Notes: a model not told the origin generated them from the letters alone. 64,000 nt of DNA from Gluconacetobacter johannae (GCF_014174305.1 NZ_JABEQH010000005.1:124001-188000), one strand, 5' to 3'; counted from the stretch's first letter, positions 1-9,665 are shown. Made by a program: numbers and translations.

Positions 1-311
1 ATCTTCGCCACCAGAAGTGGTTCGATATCCTGTTTCATATCGGATGTGGCGTCCACCAGGATGGCGCGATCCGCGCCCAGGGCCAGCGCCGTTCGCAGCG
101 TCTCCTTCGCCTGCTGCGTACCGATGGAGATGGCGACGACCTCGCTGGCCACTCCTTTCTCCTTCATCCGCACGGCTTCCTCGAGGGCGATTTCGTCGAA
201 CGGATTCATCGACATCTTGACGTTGGATGTTTCAACGCCGCTACCGTCGGGGTTGACCCGGATTTTCACGTTGTAGTCAACCACACGTTTGACAGGAACA
301 AGAAGTTTCAT
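1..311 (-). CDS. etfB: Electron transfer flavoprotein beta subunit (partial, C-terminus outside window)
   Basis: The reverse strand from the ATG at 311 reads [19 protein letters not shown] and continues through a [18 protein letters not shown] stretch, both hallmarks of EtfB. About 103 residues are inside the window; the rest lies to the left. EtfB with EtfA forms the AMP/FAD heterodimer that takes electrons from acyl-CoA dehydrogenases and passes them to ETF:quinone oxidoreductase at the membrane. It is the fifth gene of a leftward run that starts with an acyl-CoA dehydrogenase at 4250, the obvious electron donor. The gap to the upstream gene is only 16 bp, which suggests one transcript. etfA presumably follows outside the window. 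Confidence 0.93.
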   Translation of the reverse strand, partial: MKLLVPVKRVVDYNVKIRVNPDGSGVETSNVKMSMNPFDEIALEEAVRMKEKGVASEVVAISIGTQQAKETLRTALALGADRAILVDATSDMKQDIEPLLVAK

Positions 312-327
312 GACAGATCCTGTTTGT

Positions 328-1197
328 TCAGCAGACAGTGCGAAACCGTTCGACCATCACGTCCAGAACGTCGGCCGGATCGCGCTTCCACCAGTTGTCG
401 GCGGAAAAAATTTCGACTTCGCAGAAACTCCGGTACCCTGCGGCCTCCACGGCGGCACGGATCCCTCTGATATCGGCCACGCCGTCACCCATCATGCCGC
501 GATCGAGAAGCACGTCGGCGGTGTCGGCCAGCCAGTCGCACAGATGAAAGCCGAGGATACGGCGCCCGGCGCGGGTGATCTGCCTGGGCAAATCGCCGTC
601 CCACCAGACATGGTAGATGTCGATGGCGACACCCAGCGCCTCATCGTCGATCCAGTCGCACAGGTCGAGCGCCTCGCGCGTCGTCACGAGGCAGGACCGG
701 TTTCCGCCATACACCGGGTGCAGTGGCTCAAGCGCCAGTTTCACGCCGGCCTCGCGGGCCCACGGCAGCGCGTTGGCCACCCGCTCCGCGACGATTTTCA
801 GGCTCTCGCCCATGCCTTTGGTCCCGGGGGCGACGCCGCCCGTGACGATCGTCAGCACCGGTGCGCCGACCGCCGCCGCCTGGTCGATCGCGCGGCGGAA
901 ATCGTCGGCAATCGCCGTGCCATCCCGTTCGGCAAGCGGCCCGACCAGGAAGGGGGTACGACACAGGCCGACGACCTCTATCCCGGATCGACGGGCATAG
1001 TCGCCGATGGCGGCCGCCCGCCCCGCCAGTTCCCGACGCCAGAAGACGATGCCGCCGATACCGCGTTCGGCACAGGCGTCGATGACGCGTTCGGGTGACC
1101 AGCCGGCGCCGGCACCTTCGACATTGTGACCAAGCGTGGCGGTATTCAGCGCCAGTGCGGTGTGGTCATGGCGGAAGTCACGCATCACTTGCGCCAT
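328..1197 (-). CDS. Sugar phosphate isomerase/epimerase-like TIM-barrel protein
   Basis: 289 residues with the pattern of the xylose-isomerase-like TIM barrel (AP_endonuc_2) family. Metal-ligand-type acidic residues sit in [12 protein letters not shown], in [13 protein letters not shown] and near the end in [12 protein letters not shown]. Members isomerise or epimerise sugars, inositols and related keto compounds, or cleave them. The start overlaps the end of the DUF993 gene by 20 bp, so the two are translationally coupled. Pairing with a DUF993 protein suggests that both act on the same hydroxylated or keto acid intermediate; the actual substrate cannot be read from the sequence. No clear ribosome binding site was seen, and an internal ATG at 1185 is an alternative start. 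Confidence 0.8.
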   Translation of the reverse strand: MAQVMRDFRHDHTALALNTATLGHNVEGAGAGWSPERVIDACAERGIGGIVFWRRELAGRAAAIGDYARRSGIEVVGLCRTPFLVGPLAERDGTAIADDFRRAIDQAAAVGAPVLTIVTGGVAPGTKGMGESLKIVAERVANALPWAREAGVKLALEPLHPVYGGNRSCLVTTREALDLCDWIDDEALGVAIDIYHVWWDGDLPRQITRAGRRILGFHLCDWLADTADVLLDRGMMGDGVADIRGIRAAVEAAGYRSFCEVEIFSADNWWKRDPADVLDVMVERFRTVC

Positions 1198-2341
1198 ACA
1201 GCGCCAGAAGCGTTTTCATGCGCTTCACGGCAAGGTCCGGGTCCCGCAGCAGGCCGCAGCCGTCGGCCAGGCGGAAGATATCGACGAAGTCCGGCAGCGG
1301 GCGCATGGATTGCGCGCCGTTCAGCATGATGAAATGGTCCTGGAACCCATTCAGCCACGCCAGGAAGACGACTCCGGTCTTGTAATACTGGGTGGGGGCC
1401 CGGAAAATGAGGCGCGCCAGCGGCACGGTCGGATCGAGCGTTGCGCGGAACCCCGCGGCGTCGCCTTCGCCCAGTTGCCTGACCGCCGTCACCGCCGCCA
1501 CCGCGATCGGGTCGAAAATACCCAGAAGGGCATGGCTGAAGCCCTGGGCGTCGCCTTCGATCAGCTCGGGATAATTGAAGTCGTCTCCGGTATACATGCG
1601 AACGCCCGCAGGCAGACGCCGTCGCAGGCGGATTTCCTTGTCCTTGTCGAGAAGGGAAATCTTGATTCCGTCGACGCGGTCCCGGCTTTCCTCGATGATG
1701 GACAGGACCGTCTCCAGCGCGGCGTCAAAATCCTGGCTGCCCCAATAGCCTTCCAGGGCCGGGTCGAACATCTCGCCCAGCCAGTGCAGGATGACCGGCT
1801 GATCGCTGTTCGACAGCACCTGACGGTAGACGCGTCTGTAATCGTCGGGACCTCTTGCCACGCGGGCAAGGGCGCGGCTCGCCATCAGGATCAGCCGGCC
1901 GCCCAATGCCTGGATCGCCTCGGCCTGCAGCATGTAGCCCCGGATGACGTCGTCAACAGTGGATACCTGGCACAGATCCAGATGGTCGGTGCCGCAGCCG
2001 TTCGCCACCAGCGCGTCCGGCAGTTCCGAACGGGTCCGGCGGATAAGGTCCAGCGACCGGGGCCAGTCAAGGCCCATGCCGCGTTGGGCGGTGTCCATCG
2101 CTTCGGCAATCCCCAGGCCCATGCCCGCGAGATAGCGCCGGAATTCCATGGTCTTTTCCCAGTCGATCGCCGCCTGGCCCGAGGGGGCGGCAGCCGAAAA
2201 AGGATCGGCAACGACGTGGGCGGCGGAATAGACGATACGCGCCGGATCAGCCGGCAGACACGCCTGGGCCATCGGCTTTCCGGCGAGCCGGTATTCGCTT
2301 TTCCGGCCTGTTTCGTCAGGAAGGGCGATTTTCATGGTCAT
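1178..2341 (-). CDS. DUF993 family protein, dihydrodipicolinate-synthase-like
   Basis: 387 residues matching the DUF993 family, which is a (beta/alpha)8 fold related to the DapA/NAL class I aldolases. Characteristic stretches are IVYSAAHVVADPF near the N-terminus, DALVANGCGTDHL, the lysine-containing DGIKISLLDKDKE in the middle and RMYTGDDFNYPELI, where the typical Schiff-base-lysine region of this superfamily is expected. Function is not established; a retro-aldol or dehydratase reaction on a keto acid is an inference from fold. It is packed between an SDR gene (2-bp gap) and the TIM-barrel isomerase (overlap) in the leftward operon, so it belongs to the same pathway. Confidence 0.8.
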   Translation of the reverse strand: MTMKIALPDETGRKSEYRLAGKPMAQACLPADPARIVYSAAHVVADPFSAAAPSGQAAIDWEKTMEFRRYLAGMGLGIAEAMDTAQRGMGLDWPRSLDLIRRTRSELPDALVANGCGTDHLDLCQVSTVDDVIRGYMLQAEAIQALGGRLILMASRALARVARGPDDYRRVYRQVLSNSDQPVILHWLGEMFDPALEGYWGSQDFDAALETVLSIIEESRDRVDGIKISLLDKDKEIRLRRRLPAGVRMYTGDDFNYPELIEGDAQGFSHALLGIFDPIAVAAVTAVRQLGEGDAAGFRATLDPTVPLARLIFRAPTQYYKTGVVFLAWLNGFQDHFIMLNGAQSMRPLPDFVDIFRLADGCGLLRDPDLAVKRMKTLLALYGASDA

Positions 2342-2343
2342 TC

Positions 2344-3111
2344 TCAGAATCGGGGGACAAGCAGTCCGGCATCGGCCGAGATTACCTGGCCCGTGGTGTA
2401 GGGAAGTTTCCCCGATGCAAGCGTCGCGATGATGCAGCCCATGTCGGCGGGCTCGCCCACACGGGGCATGAGCGTCAGCCCGTTCGCCGCGCGCTGGCGA
2501 TATGTCTCGATCACAGACGCGGTCATGTCGGTGGCGATCAGCCCGGGCTGGACGTCATAGACCGCGATATTTTCCGGTCCCAGCCGCACGGCGAACGCCA
2601 TGGACACCATGGCCGCGGCCGCCTTGGACGCGCAATATTCGGAACGCTGGACCGCCACGGCCCGTGCGTTCGACGAGGTGACGTTCACTATGGAATGGAA
2701 TAGCGTCTCGGGCCGCGCGCGCGACACCAGGCGGCGAGCAAAGGCCTGCGAGAGAAAGAACAGGGCCTTGGCATTGACGCTCAGGCAGCGGTCCCAGCTC
2801 TCCTCGGTCACATCCAGCAGATCGCCACGGCGCAAGACCCCGACCCCGGCATTGTTGACGAGCGTGGTGAGCGGGCCAAGGGTATCCTCGATCCGCGCCA
2901 GCCACTCGGCGTGAAGGGTTGTGTCGCTGACATCGAACGCCGCCGCCATGACCGGGACGCCCTGCGCTTCCAGGCGCCGAACCGCATCGCGCAGTGCGGC
3001 ATCGTCCAGCAGACCGTTCAGGGCGATCGCAAAGCCGCTTCGCGCCAGCGCCTCGGCCGCCGCCAGGCCGATCCCGCGCGAGGCGCCGGTGACCAGCGCA
3101 ACCTGTCTCAT
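2344..3111 (-). CDS. Short-chain dehydrogenase/reductase (FabG-like)
   Basis: 255 residues of a classical SDR. The cofactor motif TGASRGIG lies at residues 9-16, NNAG at 86-89, and the active-site Tyr159/Lys163 pair in YCASK with a serine cluster at 146-147. Classical SDRs of this shape oxidise a secondary alcohol or reduce a ketone using NAD(P)H. The C-terminal TGQVISADAGL is the usual FabG-type ending. Its start overlaps the stop of the acyl-CoA dehydrogenase by 4 bp. In context it may oxidise a beta-hydroxyacyl or hydroxy acid intermediate of the operon; substrate unknown. Confidence 0.88.
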   Translation of the reverse strand: MRQVALVTGASRGIGLAAAEALARSGFAIALNGLLDDAALRDAVRRLEAQGVPVMAAAFDVSDTTLHAEWLARIEDTLGPLTTLVNNAGVGVLRRGDLLDVTEESWDRCLSVNAKALFFLSQAFARRLVSRARPETLFHSIVNVTSSNARAVAVQRSEYCASKAAAAMVSMAFAVRLGPENIAVYDVQPGLIATDMTASVIETYRQRAANGLTLMPRVGEPADMGCIIATLASGKLPYTTGQVISADAGLLVPRF

Positions 3112-4250
3112 GCGCGCGCGCCTTTCTTCATCAGTTCGCGCGCGATAATCATGCGCTGGATCTGATTCGTGCCTTCATAGATCTGCGTGATCTTGGCGTC
3201 CCGATAAAGGCGCTCGACCTCGAAGCCACGGATATAGCCCGAGCCGCCGAACACCTGCACCGCATCGGACGTCCGCGCCACCGCCATGTCACCGGCGAAG
3301 CATTTCGCCATGGAACACGCCTTCGTGGCATCCAGCCCCTGGTCGATCTTGACCGCCGCCGAATGGACCAGCAGGCGCGCGGCCTCGATATCCTTGGCCA
3401 TGTCGGCCAGAAGCCACTGCACGCCCTGGAATTCGGCAATTTTCTTGTCGAACTGCTTGCGTACGCCGGCATATTCGACAGCGGCCTCCAGCCCGGCCTG
3501 CGCGATGCCGGTCGCAAGAGCCGCGATACCCACACGGCCCTTGTCCAGCACGCTCATCATCATGTGAAAGCCGCGCCCTGCTTCGCCCAGCAGCGCGTCA
3601 GCCCCAAGCCGGACATCGGAGAACGACAGGCCGCCGACCTGGCTGGCGCGCTGCCCCATCTTGTGTTCCTTGGGGCCGCGTTCGACGCCCTGCGCGTGCA
3701 GGTCAACGATGAAGATGGACATGCCGCGGTTGCCGGCGGCCTTGTCGGTCCGCGCCAGGACGAAGCCGGTATCGGCCACCGGCGCGTTGTGGATCCAGAT
3801 CTTGCCGCCGTTCAGCACCCAGCCGTCGCCATCCTTCTCGGCGGTGGTGCGAATGCCCGATACGTCGGTGCCTGCCTCGGGCTCGGTGATGCAGTACGCC
3901 ACCTTGCGTTTCATCGCGAGGATTTCGGGCAGCATACCGGTTTGACGTTCCGTTCCGTGCCGCACCAGAAGTGTCGAGATCAGTTCCACCAGACCGCACT
4001 GATCCGCGATGCTGGCATAGCCGCGCGACAGCTCCTCCATCACCACGGCATAGGTCAGGGTGTCGAAGCCTGGCCCCCCGAGAGATTCGGGCACGCCGAC
4101 GCCGAACAGCCCGACCTTGGCCATTTCGTCATATATTTCAGACGGAAAGCGTTCTTCCCGGTCCAGGGCCTCGGCGGCGGGGCGGATAACTTCATCGGCA
4201 AAAGCCTGCGCGGTGTCGCGCACCTGTGCCTGCATTTCGTTCAAATACAT
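3108..4250 (-). CDS. Acyl-CoA dehydrogenase
   Basis: 380 residues, the normal length for a short/medium-chain acyl-CoA dehydrogenase. Family signatures are AYCITEPEAGTDVSG in the central beta domain and QVFGGSGYIRGFEVERLYRD plus IYEGTNQIQ at the C-terminus; Glu359 in that last motif is at the usual catalytic-base position. The enzyme introduces an alpha-beta double bond into an acyl-CoA and passes electrons to ETF, whose beta subunit is encoded at the end of the same operon. It is the first gene of the leftward unit and sits opposite the aldehyde dehydrogenase across a shared 480-bp promoter region. Confidence 0.93.
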   Translation of the reverse strand: MYLNEMQAQVRDTAQAFADEVIRPAAEALDREERFPSEIYDEMAKVGLFGVGVPESLGGPGFDTLTYAVVMEELSRGYASIADQCGLVELISTLLVRHGTERQTGMLPEILAMKRKVAYCITEPEAGTDVSGIRTTAEKDGDGWVLNGGKIWIHNAPVADTGFVLARTDKAAGNRGMSIFIVDLHAQGVERGPKEHKMGQRASQVGGLSFSDVRLGADALLGEAGRGFHMMMSVLDKGRVGIAALATGIAQAGLEAAVEYAGVRKQFDKKIAEFQGVQWLLADMAKDIEAARLLVHSAAVKIDQGLDATKACSMAKCFAGDMAVARTSDAVQVFGGSGYIRGFEVERLYRDAKITQIYEGTNQIQRMIIARELMKKGARA

Positions 4251-4276
4251 CCCGGCATTCCAGCTCTTTTATGCAC

Positions 4277-4303
4277 TAACCGGTTACATATATAACCACC
4301 GGT
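4277..4303. promoter_or_regulatory. Operator-like palindrome near the acyl-CoA dehydrogenase start
   Basis: TAACCGGTTA at 4277-4286 is a perfect 10-bp palindrome and runs into GGTTACATATATAACC (4282-4297), a palindrome with one mismatched pair, followed by ACCGGT at 4298-4303. The overlapping dyads lie 26-53 bp upstream of the acyl-CoA dehydrogenase start, where a repressor would block its promoter. The core recurs at 4481 on the ALDH side. Dyads of this size are typical TetR-family operators; the TetR gene at 9666 is the nearest candidate. Confidence 0.55.
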
Positions 4304-4480
4304 CCCCGTTCAAGGAAAAAAGCGATGGCTCTTTCCAACGTCCCACATATTTTCGTCAAATATCACGGATCGGTGTCTTGTGATCGGGCGCGCATCCACG
4401 ACCGCGGACGGTGCTGTGAGGCTGATAGAGTTCACGATAATGTGAGTTTTGCAGCGAATGGAGTCGGGCCTATCACTGAG

Positions 4481-4490
4481 TAACCGGTTG
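4481..4490. promoter_or_regulatory. Second TAACCGGTT element, aldehyde dehydrogenase side
   Basis: TAACCGGTTG contains the same perfect 8-bp dyad AACCGGTT as the element at 4277. It lies about 245 bp upstream of the ALDH start. Two copies in one divergent promoter region suggest that both arms share a regulator. Only the 8-9 bp core is shared, so the call is tentative. Confidence 0.45.
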
Positions 4491-4733
4491 GTGCATCCGG
4501 AGACGGTCGTTCAAGAATAAGATGCTATCCCGCAGGAAAAACGACGGGATGCAAAATAAAGAAGCGGAACGTCGGCCCATGACTCACGCGTGCAATTTAA
4601 GAATGTCGAAACGGCAGAGCTGACCCTTCGTTTACCGAGCAGGCCGGACGACCGGCAAGACGCATCAGACCAGCAGTCTAAGTCCACATCCGCCATCGGG
4701 GCACCGACGGCGTCAAAACTGGAGAAGCCATCA

Positions 4734-6233
4734 ATGGCCGAACTGGATCACAGCACTGCATTTCCGGAAATTCCACGCGATTTCGGTTTTTACATTGACG
4801 GGCAGTGGCGCCAGGCCAGCGACCGTCAGGACCGGTACTCACCCGCCCACGACCGTCTGGTGACGCGCACCGCGCGCTGCACCCGGCAGGACCTGGACGA
4901 CGCCGTGGCCGCGGCCCGCCGTGCGTTCGAGTCTGGACGCTGGAGCCGCATCCCCGGCGCCGCACGCGCGGCTGTGCTGCTGCGCGCCGCCGAGGGGCTG
5001 CGCGAGCGCCGCGAGGAGATCGCACTGTGGGAGGTGCTTGAAAATGGCAAGCCCATCAGCCAGGCGAAGGGCGAGATCGACCACTGCATCGCCTGCTTCG
5101 AGGTGGCGGCCGGCGCCGCGCGGCTGCTGCGCGGTGACAGTTTCAATAACATGGGCGACACGCTCTTCGGCATGGTCCTGCGCGAGCCGATCGGCGTTGT
5201 CGGGCTCATCACGCCCTGGAATTTCCCTTTCCTGATCCTGTGCGAGCGTGTGCCGTTCATTCTGGCCTCGGGCTGCACCCTGGTGGTCAAGCCGGCCGAG
5301 GTGACCAGCGCCACGACCCTGATTCTGGCGGATATCCTGGAAAAGGCTGGACTTCCGGCCGGGGTTTACAATGTCGTGACCGGCGCAGGCCGCGTGATCG
5401 GACAGGCGCTGGCCGAACATCCCGACGTGGACATGCTGTCCTTCACGGGCTCGACCGCTGTCGGTCGTACGTGCGTGCAGGCTTCGGCGGCCAGCAACCT
5501 GAAAAAGCTGGGCCTGGAACTGGGCGGCAAGAACCCGATCATCGTCTTTGCCGATTCCAACCTCGATGATGCGGCCGACGGCGCGGCCTTCGGCATCAGC
5601 TTCAATACCGGGCAATGTTGCGTTTCTTCGAGCCGCCTGATCGTCGAACGCTCCGTCGCTGCGGAGTTCGAGCGCATTCTGGCGGAAAAAATGGCGCATA
5701 TCCGCGTCGGCGATCCGCTTGATCCGCGCACCCAGATCGGCGCCATCACGACCAGCGCACAGAACGAGACCATTTTGGGATATATCGAAAAGGGCAGGCA
5801 GGAAGGCGCGAAAATCGTCCAGGGCGGGGGCGCGCTCGACCTTGGACGCGGCCAGTTCATCCAGCCGACGCTGTTTTCGGACGTGACACCGTCCATGGCG
5901 ATCGCCCGCGACGAAATCTTCGGTCCCGTGCTGTCCTCCTTCCACTTCGATACGGCCGAGGAGGCGATCGCGCTGGCCAATGACACGGTCTACGGGCTTG
6001 CCGCGTCGGTCTGGACCAGCAACCTGGACAAGGCGCTGACCGTCACGCGCCGTGTGCAGGCCGGGCGGTTCTGGGTCAACACCATCATGGCGGGCGGACC
6101 GGAAACGCCGGCCGGCGGCTTCAAGCAGTCGGGCTGGGGGCGTGAGGCCGGGCTCATGGGGGTGGAGGAATATACTCAGGTCAAGGCCGTCCATATGGAA
6201 ATCGGCCCACGGACGCGTTGGATCGAATCATGA
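4734..6233 (+). CDS. NAD(P)-dependent aldehyde dehydrogenase
   Basis: From the chosen ATG the protein is about 499 residues, the standard ALDH-superfamily length. I prefer 4734 over the longer frame beginning at 4590 because GGAG lies 9 bp upstream and the extra 48 residues look unstructured. The motif PWNFPFLILCERV marks the cofactor domain; the catalytic residues are Glu262 in LELGGKNP and Cys296 in FNTGQCC. The enzyme oxidises an aldehyde to the acid. Its stop overlaps the start of the GMC alcohol dehydrogenase (ATGA), so the two are coupled: alcohol to aldehyde, then aldehyde to acid. It resembles the betaine/aromatic aldehyde dehydrogenase group; substrate unknown. Confidence 0.93.
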   Translation: MAELDHSTAFPEIPRDFGFYIDGQWRQASDRQDRYSPAHDRLVTRTARCTRQDLDDAVAAARRAFESGRWSRIPGAARAAVLLRAAEGLRERREEIALWEVLENGKPISQAKGEIDHCIACFEVAAGAARLLRGDSFNNMGDTLFGMVLREPIGVVGLITPWNFPFLILCERVPFILASGCTLVVKPAEVTSATTLILADILEKAGLPAGVYNVVTGAGRVIGQALAEHPDVDMLSFTGSTAVGRTCVQASAASNLKKLGLELGGKNPIIVFADSNLDDAADGAAFGISFNTGQCCVSSSRLIVERSVAAEFERILAEKMAHIRVGDPLDPRTQIGAITTSAQNETILGYIEKGRQEGAKIVQGGGALDLGRGQFIQPTLFSDVTPSMAIARDEIFGPVLSSFHFDTAEEAIALANDTVYGLAASVWTSNLDKALTVTRRVQAGRFWVNTIMAGGPETPAGGFKQSGWGREAGLMGVEEYTQVKAVHMEIGPRTRWIES

Positions 6234-7825
6234 CCGAAAGCTACGACTATCTCGTCGTCGGCGGGGGATCGGCCGGCTGCGTCCTGGCGGCCCTGCTGTC
6301 GGAAAATCCATCCGCCCGCGTGTGCATGATCGAGGCCGGGAAACGCGATACCAACCCTTTGATCCATATCCCCATCGGCTTTGCGAAAATGACCACCGGC
6401 CCCCTGACCTGGGGGCTGGTGACGGCGCCGCAGAAGCACGCCAACAATCGGGAAATTCCTTATGTGCAGGCCAGGGTTCTGGGCGGTGGATCTTCGATCA
6501 ATGCCGAGGTCTACACCCGTGGTCACCCTTCGGACTATGACCGCTGGGCGGAAGAAGGCGCGGAAGGCTGGGCGTTCAACGACATCCGGAAATATTTCAT
6601 TCGCTCCGAAGGCAACACGATCCTGTCGGGCGAGTGGCATGGGACGAGCGGCCCCCTGGGCGTTTCAAACCTGTCCTCGCCCAATCCCGTCAGCCGCGCC
6701 TTCGTGCAGAGCTGCCAGGAATACGGCATCCCGTATAATCCCGATTTCAATGGCCCAAGGCAGGAAGGGACGGGCATCTACCAGTTGACGGTCCGCGACA
6801 ACCGGCGCTGCTCGGCGGCGGTCGCGTATCTGCGTCCGGCCCTGCATCGGACCAACCTGCGCGTCATCACCGACGCGCAGGTCCTGCGTATCCTGTTCGA
6901 TGGAAAGCGCGCGACGGGCGTCGTCTATGCGGTGAAGGGGCAGATTCAGGTCGCGCGCGCGGACAGGGAGGTCATCGTCACCTCCGGCGCCATCGGCACG
7001 CCGAAGCTTCTGATGCTGTCGGGCATCGGGCCGGCCGCGCATCTGAAGGCCCACAGTGTGCCCGTGGTGCACGACCTGCCGGGCGTCGGCCAGAATCTGC
7101 AGGACCATTTCGGGGTGGACATCGTAGCCGAACTGAAAGGCCACGAGAGCTACAACCGATACAGCAAATACCCGTGGATGATGTGGGCCGGCCTGCAATA
7201 TGCCCTGTTCGGTTCGGGGCCGCTGACCTCCAATGTCGTGGAAGGCGGTGCGTTCTGGTATGCCGACCGCAATGCGCGCTGCCCCGATCTGCAATTCCAC
7301 TTCCTGGCCGGCTCCGGCGCGGAAGCGGGGGTCGTCTCGGTGCCGAAGGGCAGGTCGGGCATTACGCTCAACAGCTATACGTTGCGCCCGAAATCGCGCG
7401 GCACCGTGACGCTACGTTCGTCCGATCCACGGGACGCACCGATCGTCGATCCCAACTTCCTGGCCGATCCCGACGATCTTCGCATCTCGGCCGAGGGGGT
7501 GAAGATCAGCGAGGAGATATTCCGGCGGCCATCCTTGCAGAAATACATCAAGTCGATCAGTTTTTTTGACGAGGTCAGGCCGACGACGAAGACTTATGAG
7601 GAGTACGCCCGGCAATATGGCCGGACATCCTATCACCCCACCTGCACCTGCAAGATGGGCAAGGATCCCATGGCTGTTGTTGATTCGCAGCTTCGGATCC
7701 ATGGGCTGGATGGCATACGCATCTGCGACAGTTCGGTCATGCCGTCGCTCATCGGTTCCAACACCAACGCGCCGACCATCATGATTGCCGAGCGTGCAGC
7801 CGACCTGATCCGGGGCAACGCATAG
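6230..7825 (+). CDS. GMC-family FAD-dependent alcohol dehydrogenase (choline dehydrogenase-like)
   Basis: 531 residues. The N-terminal dinucleotide-binding motif is YDYLVVGGGSAGCVLA; the GMC signature is VLGGGSSINAEVYTRG; the C-terminal active-site region carries the catalytic His in SYHPTCTCKMG and a second polar residue in GSNTNAPT. GMC dehydrogenases of this type oxidise primary alcohols to aldehydes and pass electrons to the quinone pool. There is no signal peptide, so it is cytoplasmic or peripheral. The start at 6230 is taken from the 4-bp overlap with the aldehyde dehydrogenase stop. Aliphatic, aromatic or polyethylene-glycol-type alcohols are all possible substrates. Confidence 0.92.
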   Translation: MTESYDYLVVGGGSAGCVLAALLSENPSARVCMIEAGKRDTNPLIHIPIGFAKMTTGPLTWGLVTAPQKHANNREIPYVQARVLGGGSSINAEVYTRGHPSDYDRWAEEGAEGWAFNDIRKYFIRSEGNTILSGEWHGTSGPLGVSNLSSPNPVSRAFVQSCQEYGIPYNPDFNGPRQEGTGIYQLTVRDNRRCSAAVAYLRPALHRTNLRVITDAQVLRILFDGKRATGVVYAVKGQIQVARADREVIVTSGAIGTPKLLMLSGIGPAAHLKAHSVPVVHDLPGVGQNLQDHFGVDIVAELKGHESYNRYSKYPWMMWAGLQYALFGSGPLTSNVVEGGAFWYADRNARCPDLQFHFLAGSGAEAGVVSVPKGRSGITLNSYTLRPKSRGTVTLRSSDPRDAPIVDPNFLADPDDLRISAEGVKISEEIFRRPSLQKYIKSISFFDEVRPTTKTYEEYARQYGRTSYHPTCTCKMGKDPMAVVDSQLRIHGLDGIRICDSSVMPSLIGSNTNAPTIMIAERAADLIRGNA

Positions 7826-7894
7826 GAACGGATCGGATTTCAATGCGCCCGGACCACGACGTATCTAACCAGATAGTTTATTGAGAGAAGCACC

Positions 7895-9490
7895 ATGTCG
7901 AAAGTCAAGCGTGCCGCAGACGTCGCAAAGCTGATTAAAGATGGCGCCGTCATCGCGGTCAATTCGTCCAGCGGTCTCTGCTGCCCCGACGCCATGCTCG
8001 CGGCGATCGGCGAGCAGTACCGGACCCATGGCGCGCCGAAAAACGTCACCATGATCCATCCGATCGCGGCGGGCGACATGTTCGGCACCAAGGGGGTCGA
8101 TCATCTGGCGCAACCCGGCCTGATTTCGACCATCATCGGTGGATCCTACCCGTCCGGCCCGTCGGGCGCGGAACCGCCGGTGATTCGCCAGATGATCGCG
8201 CGGAACGAGGTCGCGGCCTATAACGTGCCCAGCGGCATCATTTTCGATCTTCTGCGCGAGGGCGCAGCCAAACGTCCCGGCGTGATGACGCAGGTCGGTG
8301 TGGATACGTTTGTCGATCCGGATCAGGAAGGCTGCGCGATGAACGATGCGGCGCGCGAGAAGCCCATCGTGCGCCGCATCGCGTTCGAGGGCGAGGACTG
8401 GCTGTATTTCCGCGCGCTACGCCCTGACGTCGCGCTTATCCGGGCGAGCACCGCCGACGAACGCGGCAACCTGACCTTTGAAAACGAAGGCGCCTATCTC
8501 GGCGCGATGGAACTCGCCCTTGCGGCGCACAACAATGGCGGCATGGTGATCGCGCAGGTCAAGCGCGTCGCCCAGTCCGGCACGCTCAAGCCGCATGACG
8601 TGCGCGTGCCGGGCATTCTGGTCGATTACGTGGTCGAGGCCCCGGAGCAGTTGCAGACTACGGCAACCCCGTATGATCCGGCGATTTCCGGCGAAATCTT
8701 CCGGCCGCTCGACAGTTTCGACCTGCCGCCGTTCGACATCGCGAAAGTCATGGCGCGCCGCGTCGCATGTGAGCTGCAGAGCGGATGGGCGGTCAATATC
8801 GGCTTCGGCATCTGCGCGACCGTCCCGCGCGTGCTGCTGGAAGAAGGGCGCCATGGCGACGTGACGTGGGTGATCGAACAGGGCGCGGTCGGCGGCGTTC
8901 CCCTGCTGGACTTCAAGTTCGGATGTTCGTCCAATGCCGAGGCCTTCGTCGCTTCACCGCATCAGTTCACCTATTTCCAGGCGGGGGGATTCGATGTCTC
9001 GCTTCTGTCGTTCCTGCAGATCGATCGCAATGGCTCGGTCAATGTGTCGAAACTCTCGGCGCGGCCGCATGTGACCGCCGGATCGGGCGGCTTTGTCGAT
9101 ATCACCTCGCGCGCGCGCCGCATCATCTTCACCGGCTATTTCAACGCCGGCGCCAAGCTGAGTGTGACAGACGGGAAGGTGTCCATCGACCGTGAAGGAA
9201 AGGTCGCGAAGATCGTCGATCAGCTGGAACAGGTTTCGTTTTCCGGCAGGCGCGCCGTGGAGCAGGGCCAGCAGGTGATGTATGTTACCGAACGCTGCGT
9301 GATGAAACTGACGCCCGACGGGCTTATGGTCACCGAAATCGCACCCGGCATCGACCTGCAGACGCAGATTCTCGACCAGGCCGAGACAACGCTTCTTGTC
9401 TCGCCGGACGTGCGTCCGATGGATGCGGCACTCTTTCGGCCTGATGGCAGGATGCCGTCGCTCAAGCCGGAGAGGCAGGTTGCCGCCTGA
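7895..9490 (+). CDS. Acyl-CoA:acetate/propionate CoA-transferase (YdiF-like)
   Basis: 531 residues, the length of a fused alpha+beta family I CoA-transferase. The catalytic glutamate is Glu328 in WVIEQGAVGG, equivalent to the thioester-forming Glu of propionate CoA-transferase. The enzyme moves CoA from a donor such as acetyl-CoA to a free acid. In context it would activate the acid produced by the GMC/ALDH pair, giving the substrate for the divergent acyl-CoA dehydrogenase. It follows the GMC gene after 69 bp with GAGAGAAG as ribosome binding site. Confidence 0.88.
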   Translation: MSKVKRAADVAKLIKDGAVIAVNSSSGLCCPDAMLAAIGEQYRTHGAPKNVTMIHPIAAGDMFGTKGVDHLAQPGLISTIIGGSYPSGPSGAEPPVIRQMIARNEVAAYNVPSGIIFDLLREGAAKRPGVMTQVGVDTFVDPDQEGCAMNDAAREKPIVRRIAFEGEDWLYFRALRPDVALIRASTADERGNLTFENEGAYLGAMELALAAHNNGGMVIAQVKRVAQSGTLKPHDVRVPGILVDYVVEAPEQLQTTATPYDPAISGEIFRPLDSFDLPPFDIAKVMARRVACELQSGWAVNIGFGICATVPRVLLEEGRHGDVTWVIEQGAVGGVPLLDFKFGCSSNAEAFVASPHQFTYFQAGGFDVSLLSFLQIDRNGSVNVSKLSARPHVTAGSGGFVDITSRARRIIFTGYFNAGAKLSVTDGKVSIDREGKVAKIVDQLEQVSFSGRRAVEQGQQVMYVTERCVMKLTPDGLMVTEIAPGIDLQTQILDQAETTLLVSPDVRPMDAALFRPDGRMPSLKPERQVAA

Positions 9491-9665
9491 GGGGGCAACC
9501 ACGCGTCTCCCCGACCCCGGGTCATCTGCGATGGGCACGTGACGGGATGCAGTGGGGGTGTATGTAGATATCCTGTTGGTTTACAAAGGATGACCCGTCG
9601 TGTGCCCTTGTTGCGAGACACCCCTGCGATAGCGTGACCGGAATTTCTATCCCCGAAAGGAATGT

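Larger units (their letters stand above)
4251..4733. other. Divergent intergenic region of the catabolic divergon
   Basis: This 483-bp non-coding stretch separates the leftward acyl-CoA dehydrogenase operon from the rightward aldehyde dehydrogenase operon. It is more AT-rich than the flanking genes and contains two TAACCGGTT elements about 200 bp apart, one near each start. A reading frame extends upstream of the ALDH start to 4590, but the ribosome binding site favours 4734, so I leave it non-coding. Confidence 0.7.
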
